Positions 34,367 through 43,352 of a stretch of 64,000 bases of DNA are shown in pieces. A model generated the notes under the pieces. That model saw only the letters and a list, made by a program, of their open reading frames with translations, ran no database searches and was not told where the DNA came from. Position 1 is the stretch's first letter, and every line of letters starts with the position of its first letter. Origin of the DNA: Desulfolutivibrio sulfoxidireducens (GTDB taxonomy: Bacteria; Desulfobacterota; Desulfovibrionia; Desulfovibrionales; Desulfovibrionaceae); NCBI RefSeq assembly GCF_013376475.1, contig NZ_CP045508.1:2229501-2293500 (forward strand), read 5' to 3'. The translations under genes were made by a program, and so were the position numbers.

Positions 34367-37300
34367 GAGGCCGTTTCGTTTTTGTGGGGCTTTTTGGTCA
34401 GCCAGTTCTGGAGCTCATCCATGTAGGTGTAAAAGACCGGCGTCAGGTACAGGGTCACCACCTGGGAGATGATCAGGCCGCCGGCGACCACCAGGCCCAG
34501 GGGCTGGCGCGCGTCGCCGCCCGCGCCGTATCCCAGGGCGATGGGGAAGATGCCGGCGATGGCCGCCACGGTGGTCATCATGATCGGCCGGAAACGGGTC
34601 ACGCAGCCGGCAAAGATCGCCTCGAACGACGACTTGCCTTCCTTTTCGGCCTCGATGGTGAAGTCGATGACCATGATGGAGTTCTTTTTCACGATGCCGA
34701 TGAGCATGATGATGCCCACGAATCCATACAGATCGAGCTCCCGACCAAAGACCAGCAGGGTCAAAAGGCCGCCCAACGCGGCCGAGGGCAGGCCGGAGAG
34801 GATGGTGACGGGGTGGATGAAGCTCTCGTAGAGCACGCCCAGGATGATGTAGATGATCATGATGGCCAAAAACATAAGAAACGGCACCGAGCCCATGGAT
34901 TCCTGGAAGGCCGTGGCCTGGCCCTCGAAGAAATAGCTGATGTCCAAGGGCAGCTCTTTTTTGGCCAGATCGGTGATGGCCGCGACGGCCTCGCCCAGGG
35001 AATACTTCCCGGCGGTGTTAAAGGAGATGGTCACGGAGGTGAGCTGGCCGGTATGGTTGACCACCAGCGGCCCCACGCCCTCCTCCATGCTCACGATACC
35101 CGACAGGGGCGTGAGCACGGGCAGTTCGGTGTCCGGGTTGATGGTGCTGGAACGGACGTAGAGCTTGTTCAACAGGTCTGGCCGGCGCTGGAATTCCGGC
35201 TTGACCTCGACGATGACCTTGTAGGTGTCGGTGGTGGCGTAGAGGTTGGTCAACTGGCGCGCCGCGTACGCGGTCATGAGCGCGCCTTCGATGGAGTTGG
35301 CCGAAATGCCCAGGGTGTTGGCCTTGTCGCGGTCGATGTTGACGAAGACCTGGGGGCCGTCGATCTGCATGTCGGTATTGACGTCGGCCACCTGGGGCAG
35401 CTTGCGCATGGACATCTCGAACTTGCGGGCCGTGGCGTACAGCTCCGTGGTGTCCGGGGAAAGCAGGGTGAACTGGTAGAGGGCCTTGGTCTGCTTGCCG
35501 CCGATCTGGATCGACGGCGGGTTGTACATGAACACGTAACTATCCGACAATCTGGCCAACTTTGGCCGCAGGCGATCGATGATCTCCTGGGCCGAGGCCT
35601 TGCGCTCGTCCAAAGGCTTCAGAATCGGAAACATGGCCGCGTTGTTCATGGAGGTCACGGGTCCGCCCACACCGATGACACCTATGAATTTCAAGACATC
35701 GGGATCATCGGAAATGATGCGGCTGATCTTGAGCAGGCGATCCTTCATGGTGTCGTAGGAGGCGCTCTGCTCGGCCAGGGCGAAGCCGTAGAACATGCCC
35801 GAATCGGTGGGCGGGATGAAACCGGTGGGGATCACGGTGAAAAGCCATAACGTCAGGGCCAGGATGGCCATGGACAGCATCATGACCAAAAAACGGAACC
35901 TCAGGGCCAGATGCAGGGTCTTTTCATAGCCCCGCTCTATGGCCTTGAAAAACCGGCCCGACTCGCCCACGTGCCCTGAAAGGAACCGGCTGCACAGCAT
36001 GGGCGTGAACGACAGGGTCACGAAACCGGAGACCAGGATGCAGGCGGTGATGGTCACGGCCATTTCGTTGAGCACCCGTCCCAGGATGCCGGCCATGAAC
36101 ATGATGGGGATAAAGACCACGGCCAGGGACAGGGTCATGGAAATGATGGTGAAGCCGATTTGGCGGGCCCCGTCGAGGGAGGCCTGCATGACCGGCTTGC
36201 CCATTTCCGTGTGCCGGACCACGTTTTCGATCATGACGATGGCGTCGTCCACCACGAATCCCACAGCCAGGATAAGCGCCATCAGGGACAGGTTGTCCAG
36301 GGAAAACCCCAGCACCTGCATGGCCGCCAGGGTGCCGATCAGGGATGCCGGCAGGGCCAGGGAGGCGATGACCGTGGCCTGGATGTTTTTCAGAAACAAA
36401 AAAACCACGATGACCACCAGGGCGATGGACAACAACATGGTGAACTGCACGTCGTTGATGGACTCCTCGATGGAGACCGAGCGGTCGTAGAGCACATCCA
36501 CCTTGATCGAGGGCGGCAGGGTGGCCTCGATCTGGGGCAGGAGGGCCTTGATGTCGTCGACCACGGCGATGGTGTTGGTGCCGGCCGAACGTTTGACCGC
36601 GATGACGATGCCCTGTTCCTGATCGAAAAAGGAGGCGTTTTTGTCGTTGATGGTCGAATCGATGGTCTCCCCGACATCCTTGAGACGCACGGGTTGGCCG
36701 TTGCGATAGGTGATGATCTGGCGATTGTAGGCTACGGCCTGATGGAGTTGTCCCCGGGTCTTGATGGTGTAGAGCTTGTCCTCGCCGTAGAGCGAGCCGG
36801 TGGGCAGCATGACCGTCTCGTTGGAAAACGCGTCGGCCACCTCGTCGATGCCGATCTGCATGGCGGCCAGCTTGTCCGGATCGACCTGAACACGGGGGGC
36901 GTAGGTCTGGTCGCCGTAGATGGAGACCTGGGCCACGCCGTTGATCATGGAGATGCGCTGGGTAAGGAAGGTCTTGGCGTAGGCCGTGACCTTATACAGC
37001 GGCAGGGAATTGGAGGCCATGCGGATGTAAAGGACGGGCATGTCCGCCGGGTTGACCTTCTGGAAGGTCGGGGGGCTGGGCATGGTGTTGGGGAGGCTGC
37101 CCTGGGCCGCGTTGATGTAGGTCAGGACGTCGGTGCCCGCGCCGTCGATATTCCGCGAGAGGTCGAATTGCAGGGTCAGGGTGGTCGTTCCCAGGGAGTT
37201 CACCGAACTCATGGAATTAAGCCCGGAGATGGAGGAAAACTGCCGCTCCAGGGGCGTGGCCACGGCCGAGGCCATGGTTTCCGGGTCCGCGCCGGGAAGC

Positions 37301-37443
37301 CCGGCCGTGACCTGGATGGTCGGGAAATCGATGTTCGGCATCTCGCTGACCGGCAGCGAAAAATACGACACCACGCCCAGGAAGATGAGCGCGAACATGA
37401 TAAGCGTCGTGGCTACCGGCCGCTTGATGAAAAGATCGGTCAT
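34363..37443 (-). CDS. RND efflux permease, HAE1 (AcrB/MdtB-like) family
   Basis: A 1026-residue inner-membrane proton antiporter. It has the FIKRPVATTLIM start, two large periplasmic loops, the central helix-4 motif GFVVDDAIVMIENV with its paired aspartates (proton relay), and GIVKKNSIMVIDF in helix 10. With the upstream adaptor gene it should form a drug or metabolite pump; no TolC-type outer-membrane gene is nearby. Full length. The adaptor ends 207 bp upstream, a wide gap for such a pair. Confidence 0.93.
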   Translation of the reverse strand: MTDLFIKRPVATTLIMFALIFLGVVSYFSLPVSEMPNIDFPTIQVTAGLPGADPETMASAVATPLERQFSSISGLNSMSSVNSLGTTTLTLQFDLSRNIDGAGTDVLTYINAAQGSLPNTMPSPPTFQKVNPADMPVLYIRMASNSLPLYKVTAYAKTFLTQRISMINGVAQVSIYGDQTYAPRVQVDPDKLAAMQIGIDEVADAFSNETVMLPTGSLYGEDKLYTIKTRGQLHQAVAYNRQIITYRNGQPVRLKDVGETIDSTINDKNASFFDQEQGIVIAVKRSAGTNTIAVVDDIKALLPQIEATLPPSIKVDVLYDRSVSIEESINDVQFTMLLSIALVVIVVFLFLKNIQATVIASLALPASLIGTLAAMQVLGFSLDNLSLMALILAVGFVVDDAIVMIENVVRHTEMGKPVMQASLDGARQIGFTIISMTLSLAVVFIPIMFMAGILGRVLNEMAVTITACILVSGFVTLSFTPMLCSRFLSGHVGESGRFFKAIERGYEKTLHLALRFRFLVMMLSMAILALTLWLFTVIPTGFIPPTDSGMFYGFALAEQSASYDTMKDRLLKISRIISDDPDVLKFIGVIGVGGPVTSMNNAAMFPILKPLDERKASAQEIIDRLRPKLARLSDSYVFMYNPPSIQIGGKQTKALYQFTLLSPDTTELYATARKFEMSMRKLPQVADVNTDMQIDGPQVFVNIDRDKANTLGISANSIEGALMTAYAARQLTNLYATTDTYKVIVEVKPEFQRRPDLLNKLYVRSSTINPDTELPVLTPLSGIVSMEEGVGPLVVNHTGQLTSVTISFNTAGKYSLGEAVAAITDLAKKELPLDISYFFEGQATAFQESMGSVPFLMFLAIMIIYIILGVLYESFIHPVTILSGLPSAALGGLLTLLVFGRELDLYGFVGIIMLIGIVKKNSIMVIDFTIEAEKEGKSSFEAIFAGCVTRFRPIMMTTVAAIAGIFPIALGYGAGGDARQPLGLVVAGGLIISQVVTLYLTPVFYTYMDELQNWLTKKPHKNETAS

Positions 37444-37650
37444 CTCCGGTCACTCCGAGGCCGCGCGCGTTCGCCACAGGACCGGGGGCGTCCTTGGCGT
37501 CTGCCCGCGCCGCCGCGTTACATGGTATTCAAATGTGTCTTCGGACGTGACGCGGGAGTCGCGCCCTAAAAAACATCTCTCTCTTCGTGAAAAACCATAT
37601 TCGAGTATGTGAGATCAGAACTTCGATATGCGCATTTCAAGGACACGACG

Positions 37651-38850
37651 CTAGTTGGCTGCCTTGCCCTGGCTTGATGCGGCGTCCGACGCCGGCTTTG
37701 GCGACACGGGGCCGGCCTGGAACTGCTCCTCGGAGATGATCGTGACTTTCGTCCCGGGGAAAAGCTTGAGCAGGGAGGAGGTGACGACCCTCTCGCCCTG
37801 ACTCATGCCCTTTTCCACCACGGTCATGGGACCAATGCGCCGGCCGATGGTGAGCTTGCGCATCTCCACGGTGTCATCGGCCTTGATGACGAAGGCCTTG
37901 GTCCCGTCCTGGGTGGTCAACAGCGCGTCCGACGGAACAAGGACGGTGCCCGGAATCATCGTCAGCACCAGGGTCCCGTCAACGAACTGGCCGGGCCAGA
38001 GTTTTTTGTCCGCATTCGCGCACTCGGCCTGGATGGTGATCATCCCCGTGGTGGTGTCCACGGTGTTGTTGATGACCGTCAACTGGCACCGTGCCGCCAC
38101 CTCGTTCCGACCGGAATAGCGGACATCGAGGGGGAGTCGCCCCGTGGCCGCGTACTGGCGGATGTCGGGCAGGGTCTTTTCGGCCACGGCCATCTGGACG
38201 TTGATGGGCGTGATCTGTGTGACGGTGAGGATGGTGTCCTTGTTCGCCTCGACGAGGTTGCCGGTCTTGACCTGCTGCAGGCTGCACACCCCGTCCACCG
38301 GGGAATTGATGGAGCACCAGGACAGATTGATCTCGGCGTCATCCAGGGCCGCCTCGTCAACCCGGACCTGCTCCCTGGCCTGCTGGTATTCGGTGCGCTT
38401 TTGTTCGTAGTCTTCCTGGCTTATGACCGCCTTCTGCACCAGGTCCTTGTAGCGCAGCCAGTCGCGCCGGTTCTGCTCGGCTGTGGCCCTGTCGCGCAAC
38501 AGCGTGGCCCGGGCCTCGTCGACCTTGGCCTTGAAGGGGGCCGGGTCGATGAGGATCAGCCGGTCCCCGGCGGCGACCTCCTGCCCTTCCCTGAAAAACG
38601 TTTCCTTGATGTACCCCGTGACCTGGGCCCGGACCTTGACCGTATTGAGGGCGTATACGTGGCCGACGCCGTCCACGTTCAGCGGCGCGTCAACGGCCTG
38701 GGTCGTCATCGCCGTGACCTCGACGGGAGGGGGGGCCGCCGCCTTCTCGGGCTTTTTTTCGCATCCCGCAACCGCGAGGACGCACGCGACAAAGACGCAG
38801 GCTACAGGCAACAAAAACGAGACTCGTCCTGGTGAAAGGCGATCTTTCAT
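37651..38850 (-). CDS. RND efflux periplasmic adaptor lipoprotein
   Basis: A 399-residue membrane fusion protein. The signal peptide ends in a lipobox LAVAGC with Cys30, so it is a lipoprotein. Then come the barrel-sandwich start VKVRAQVTGYIKETFFREGQEV (in two halves around residues 66-88), a coiled-coil hairpin about 100-170, the second lipoyl half INSPVDGVCSLQQVKTGNLV and a beta-barrel. It links the permease to an outer-membrane channel. ATG 38850 is chosen; ATG 38889 would put a charged segment before the signal. Confidence 0.88.
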   Translation of the reverse strand: MKDRLSPGRVSFLLPVACVFVACVLAVAGCEKKPEKAAAPPPVEVTAMTTQAVDAPLNVDGVGHVYALNTVKVRAQVTGYIKETFFREGQEVAAGDRLILIDPAPFKAKVDEARATLLRDRATAEQNRRDWLRYKDLVQKAVISQEDYEQKRTEYQQAREQVRVDEAALDDAEINLSWCSINSPVDGVCSLQQVKTGNLVEANKDTILTVTQITPINVQMAVAEKTLPDIRQYAATGRLPLDVRYSGRNEVAARCQLTVINNTVDTTTGMITIQAECANADKKLWPGQFVDGTLVLTMIPGTVLVPSDALLTTQDGTKAFVIKADDTVEMRKLTIGRRIGPMTVVEKGMSQGERVVTSSLLKLFPGTKVTIISEEQFQAGPVSPKPASDAASSQGKAAN

Positions 38851-38977
38851 TGTGTTCCTCAAAGCGTCGCGGGCAGGACGCTCAGGCATGAGTTTCCCAA
38901 TCTGCGCCGGAAGCGTAATCTTTTTAGGGACTCAGGGCAAGGGCGGAAAACCGTCCCCGAACTCGGCCTCCCCGTGT

Positions 38978-40078
38978 TCATTCCCCCAGGTAGGGACCGG
39001 TGATCCCCTTCCAATAGTCCCGGTCCCTGCGTAGCCGCCACAGGGCGATGTTGACCGGTTTGCGCAATTCGCCGCCAAGGGGGAAGGCAAAGGCGTACGC
39101 CGTCGGATCAAAGCTGGCCCCGAGCACCTCGATCTTTTTCCCGAAGGCGTTTCGGACGGTGTGCAACAGAAGCGGCCGGTCATCCACCACGGCGTCCACC
39201 TCTTTGTTCGCCAGGGCCGTCAGGGCGGCGGCCAGATCAGGATACGTATGAGGCTTGATATGGGTGTGACGCAAAAAGAACTCCGCGGACCCCTGGGACA
39301 CGCAGGCCACCACGGCCCCGGACAGATCCTCGGGGCCGGCGACCTTGCCCCCGATGCGGCCCACAGTCAGGGTGGTGGTGATGCTGGCGGTGAAGATGGA
39401 CACCAGGACCACGGAGGCGAACATCCAGACCATGCCCAGAAGACGTCCGAAAACGCTTTTTGGGGCGGCGTCGCCGTATCCCACAGTGGTCATGGTCACG
39501 GCGGACCACCACATGCCGTCCACGATGCCCCGGGCGCCCCGGCCGAACTGGTCGGGGTTGATCCGGCGTTCGATCCACCACACCACCAGGCCGCTGGCCA
39601 CGAGCAACACGCCCATGAGCGCGACATAGGCCAGGAACTGGGTGGAAAAAAGCTCCTCGACCACATGAAAAAAAATGTTTCGCGCCGGCTGCCTTGGGAC
39701 CGCGATGCCCAGCCCGCTGAAATAATAGGCCTGGGAAAAATCCAGATGATTGATGTTCTCCGGCGTGATCGGAAGCGGCGCGGCGGCCACATCCACCTCC
39801 CCGCGTTCCAAGGCGTCGAGAAGGCCCTTTAGTTCGTATTTTTTGATGACGTATTCGACGCCCATCTCCTCGGCCACATTGTCCCACAGGTCGATGCCGA
39901 TCCCCCGCCATTCTCCCTGGGCATCCTGGAAGGAAAATGGCGGGGCGCGCATGGCTCCGACCGTGAGTACGCGTTTTTGCGGGACCGCCGCCGGTTGCCC
40001 GGCCGCCTGGGCCCGGGCGGGAGGACCCGGCGAAAAAACGGCCCAGAGAAAGACCATGACGACAAGAACGTTGCGCAT
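38978..40078 (-). CDS. Glutamate-receptor-like potassium channel (GluR0 type)
   Basis: A 366-residue protein with the architecture of prokaryotic ionotropic glutamate receptors: signal peptide (1-24), first half of a periplasmic ligand-binding domain (about 36-122, RVLTVGAMRAPPFSF), a two-helix pore region with selectivity filter TVGYGD at residues 198-203, then the second lobe (about 240-366, VVACVSQGSAEFFL). TVGYG is the K+ channel signature, so ligand binding should gate K+ flow across the inner membrane. The ligand is probably an amino acid. GGGAG precedes ATG 40078. It follows an MscS-type channel by 149 bp. Confidence 0.85.
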   Translation of the reverse strand: MRNVLVVMVFLWAVFSPGPPARAQAAGQPAAVPQKRVLTVGAMRAPPFSFQDAQGEWRGIGIDLWDNVAEEMGVEYVIKKYELKGLLDALERGEVDVAAAPLPITPENINHLDFSQAYYFSGLGIAVPRQPARNIFFHVVEELFSTQFLAYVALMGVLLVASGLVVWWIERRINPDQFGRGARGIVDGMWWSAVTMTTVGYGDAAPKSVFGRLLGMVWMFASVVLVSIFTASITTTLTVGRIGGKVAGPEDLSGAVVACVSQGSAEFFLRHTHIKPHTYPDLAAALTALANKEVDAVVDDRPLLLHTVRNAFGKKIEVLGASFDPTAYAFAFPLGGELRKPVNIALWRLRRDRDYWKGITGPYLGE

Positions 40079-40227
40079 GGGGCATGACTCCCGGTTGGAG
40101 AGTTGAAGGGTCGAAGGGACCCCGCCGCGGCCCTCCGTCGCCACGCGGCCGCTGTGGCTCCCGATTGCGGGGTGGAGGATCGAGGGGACTGTCCGACGCG
40201 GCGCGGGCCAAATGCTTATGCCGCGCG

Positions 40228-43020
40228 TCATTCCGGCAGCTTCACCGTCACCCGCGACAGATTCCATTTCCGCCTGGCATGCACCCGGCGTATCTGCCGG
40301 ATCGTCCGAAACGTCTCGCCCCGCTTCTCCCGCAGGGCCGTCCGGGCCTCCTCGATCTGCATCTCCTCGGTCCCTTTGGGCTTGTACTTGATCTTGACGC
40401 TCTGGAAGGCGAGCATGATCTTGTTTTCCTGGAAACGTTTGTCGATCTCGGTCATCAGGTCGGATTCCACCTTGAATTTCTTCATGAAATTATCGATCCA
40501 CACATACAGATCGAACTCCACGCCAATCCGGCCGAACTGCCGGATGTTCACCTCGGGCTTGGGCTTTTTCAGGACGTCCTCGTTTTCCTTCGCCGCCTCC
40601 AGAAGGAGCTTGCGCACCTTCTTGATCTTGGCCCCCGGGGCCACGGCGATGGGAATGGTCAGACGCATGGTGGCGTCCTGATAACTCAGGTTGACGATCT
40701 CGCCTCGAAGGAAGCTCGAATTGGGGATGATGACCATGGTGTTGTCCAGGGTGCGCACGATGGTGTTGCGGATGGACACGCTTTCCACCTGGCCCAGGTT
40801 CTTGCCCTGCTGGATGATGTCCCCTTTCTTGATCGACCCCCCGAACATGATGATCAGGCCGCTGACGAAGTTGTTGACGATGTCTTTCAGGCCAAAGCCG
40901 ATGCCCACGGACAGGCCGCTGGCGATCCAGGCCAGGGCGTGCAGGGATATGCCGAAGATGTGCAGGCAAAAAAGGACGTACCCCACCCAGACGAGATAGG
41001 AGGCCATGTTCTTAAGGGCGTGGGCCAGGCCCTGGTCCAGCCTCTTGCCTCTGAAGGAGGCCACCTCCACCAGGCCGCCAAGCCAGGTGAGCACGATACG
41101 GGCCAAAAAAAACGCGATGACCAGTTCCACGACGGCGCCCGGGGTGATGGTGGCCACCCCCACATGCAGGGAAAGATCCATGACGTGATCGGCGAATCCC
41201 GGCCCCCCCATGTAATGGAGCACCCAGGTGAAATAGAGGGCGTAAATGACCGTCTGGGCAAACGGCAGGGTCATTCCCAGGCCCCGTTTTCCCTCACCAC
41301 GCGCGGCCAGGGCGGTCAGCCCCCGGGTGACCGCTCCGGAAATCCCCAGGGTCAAGAGCAGCATGAAAAACGCCTGGGTGACGATAAGGGCCTGGGGTCC
41401 GAATCCGGCAAGGCAGGCCGGGATCATCAGGGCCATGCCGTACCCGGTCACGACGGCGAAGCCGCGCAACCGCGAGGCCCCGGGGGACAGGGTCCGCAGG
41501 CGGTACAGGCGGATCGAGGCCACAAGGCAGGCCACGGCCCACAGCAGGCCCACCACGGTGCCCGGGACGTTGATGGCCAAGAAAAACGCGCCCAGGGCGA
41601 AAAGGAGGAAAAAGACAAAGATCGGCCTCTTTCCAAAAGACACGCACCCGGCGCGGGAGACCCCGACCCATGGCGCCGGATACCGGGAAAGAACCAGCAT
41701 GCCGCCCAGCGCCGTCAGGGTCACCCAGCCAAGGGAAACGAATTGGTTGTCGGTGAAAAAGGTCAGTTGATCGGCCAGAAAAAGGGCCAGGCCGGCAAAA
41801 ATCACCAGCCATCCCGGGCCGAGGCCTCCGATCGTTTTTTGATCCGGGCGTCCGTTGGCCGGGGACGGCGGGCCGGTTCTATCTTGCAACGTCTCTTTGG
41901 GTGTATCTTGTGACGGAGCACATGGCATCTCATTGGAATTTACAGGAAAAATTTGCGGCACTGCCGTCGAGGACATGTCTGGAGGGGTCCCGACAGGTGT
42001 CTTTGGAATTGTATCTTGAAGCATATCTGTTGACGTTTCAATCGAGGCTTCCCGATCACAGAGCGGGATATTTCGACGGCGGGAGGCAACAAGGACGGCG
42101 GCCAGGACAAACAGGGAGAAAAAAGACACGGCATAGAGGAAAAACGGGGTCCAGCGCACCCAGGTGACCAGTGGACCGCAAAAACGCGGGAAGCTTTCGC
42201 CCCATTCCGTGAGGTCGTCGGCCAGGGATTGCCAGCCCTCCATGGTGAGCAGATTGTCCGAGGGGGCGAAATAGTAGCGTTTGAGGCTGTCGACGAATCC
42301 GGCGGCCATGTCCTGGCGGGCCGAGGCGATGTCGGCCTGAAGGACGGTGGCCTGGGAAAGGGCCGCGTCCACCTCGGCCTTGATCTCGTCCAGGTCCTTT
42401 TTGAAGGCCCGGAAGCGGGCCACGGGCGCATCCAGGGTGTCGCTGGTGCCGGCGGCATAATCCAGGGTCAGGCCCTTTTTGCGAATGGCCCGGATGGAGG
42501 CGTAATCCTGTTTGGCCTGGGCCAGCCGGGCCTGGCGGTCGTCCAGGGGGGAACGCTTGAGTTCCACATACCGCTCAAGTTCCCGCAATTGGATCAGGAT
42601 GCTGCGAAAGGCCCAGGGGGTCTCGCCGGCCACGCCGCGCAGGAGGATGAGTTGGTCCAGGCGGTTGTCGGCCTTGGCCAGGGCGTCGCCCAGGTCGTTT
42701 TTCATATCCGGCAGCATCCGGCGCAAGGTCTCGGTCTGCCTGATGCGCAGGTCCAGATCCTTTTCAATGCCCGATACAATGGTCCGCCAGGTTTTGGCCT
42801 CGGCGTCATGGTCCGTTTCCGGGCCTTGCCCATCGCGCGCCGGAGGGGACGCGCCCTGTCCGGCCGGCGCCGCCAGGGCCTCCCGGGGAGCCGGTTGGGC
42901 GCGCAGGTCACAAAGAAGCGCCCCGGGCCAAAAAGACGCCGCCATCACCACCACACCCACGAAAAAAGCCATGACGGGCGCGCGCATGCTCCCCCCGCGA
43001 GTCGACGTTTTGGACGTCAT
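40228..43020 (-). CDS. Large MscS-family mechanosensitive channel with periplasmic coiled coil
   Basis: About 930 residues if started at ATG 43020. A signal peptide is followed by a periplasmic helical/coiled-coil region (to about 290), one membrane helix, a Thr/Pro-rich loop, roughly ten membrane segments and a C-terminal MscS core (pore helix ASGLSVGIGFGLKDIVNNFVSG, then FGGSIKKGDII and a beta domain). This is the MscK/YbdG-like class that releases solutes on osmotic downshock. The start is uncertain: ATG 42987 (after GGGGGGAG, too close) and ATG 43257 (a low-complexity leader) are also open. Confidence 0.82.
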   Translation of the reverse strand: MTSKTSTRGGSMRAPVMAFFVGVVVMAASFWPGALLCDLRAQPAPREALAAPAGQGASPPARDGQGPETDHDAEAKTWRTIVSGIEKDLDLRIRQTETLRRMLPDMKNDLGDALAKADNRLDQLILLRGVAGETPWAFRSILIQLRELERYVELKRSPLDDRQARLAQAKQDYASIRAIRKKGLTLDYAAGTSDTLDAPVARFRAFKKDLDEIKAEVDAALSQATVLQADIASARQDMAAGFVDSLKRYYFAPSDNLLTMEGWQSLADDLTEWGESFPRFCGPLVTWVRWTPFFLYAVSFFSLFVLAAVLVASRRRNIPLCDREASIETSTDMLQDTIPKTPVGTPPDMSSTAVPQIFPVNSNEMPCAPSQDTPKETLQDRTGPPSPANGRPDQKTIGGLGPGWLVIFAGLALFLADQLTFFTDNQFVSLGWVTLTALGGMLVLSRYPAPWVGVSRAGCVSFGKRPIFVFFLLFALGAFFLAINVPGTVVGLLWAVACLVASIRLYRLRTLSPGASRLRGFAVVTGYGMALMIPACLAGFGPQALIVTQAFFMLLLTLGISGAVTRGLTALAARGEGKRGLGMTLPFAQTVIYALYFTWVLHYMGGPGFADHVMDLSLHVGVATITPGAVVELVIAFFLARIVLTWLGGLVEVASFRGKRLDQGLAHALKNMASYLVWVGYVLFCLHIFGISLHALAWIASGLSVGIGFGLKDIVNNFVSGLIIMFGGSIKKGDIIQQGKNLGQVESVSIRNTIVRTLDNTMVIIPNSSFLRGEIVNLSYQDATMRLTIPIAVAPGAKIKKVRKLLLEAAKENEDVLKKPKPEVNIRQFGRIGVEFDLYVWIDNFMKKFKVESDLMTEIDKRFQENKIMLAFQSVKIKYKPKGTEEMQIEEARTALREKRGETFRTIRQIRRVHARRKWNLSRVTVKLPE

Positions 43021-43352
43021 GGTCCGGGCCGTCCGGCCAGGGACAAGACGATCCGACACATCCACCGCGTGTATCCGTTCATGCCCGTCCGGGCAAGCGG
43101 TTGGTTCCCGCGCGCCGTGACATCCGGACGAAGACCATCGGGTCCTTTTCCGCTTCCCGCCCGGCTCGCAACCGGTTTTTGCCCGATCCTCTCCAGGCGG
43201 TGTGTCCGGCGACGCCGTCGGGTCCGGTTGTACGGGCCTGGGCTTGTGATCGGACATCCAATTGTTCTTGCCATTTATTAAAAATGAGGTTATTCGACCA
43301 CGTTTTTAAGCTAGAATCCAAAAAACCCCCTTCTTTTCCACAGGAGCAGCCG
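43021..43352. other. Divergent intergenic region, mscS-like / paaK-like
   Basis: 332 bp. The mscS frame remains open to 43257, but that part is Pro/Arg/Gly-rich and lacks a signal peptide. An A/T-rich island at 43268-43290 (ATTTATTAAAAAT) is the likely shared promoter zone; no clear -35/-10 pair was settled. Confidence 0.4.

Noticed and set aside
43021-43257. N-terminal extension of the MscS-like channel
   Set aside because: It is Pro/Arg/Gly-rich, would precede an evident signal peptide, and has no ribosome site.
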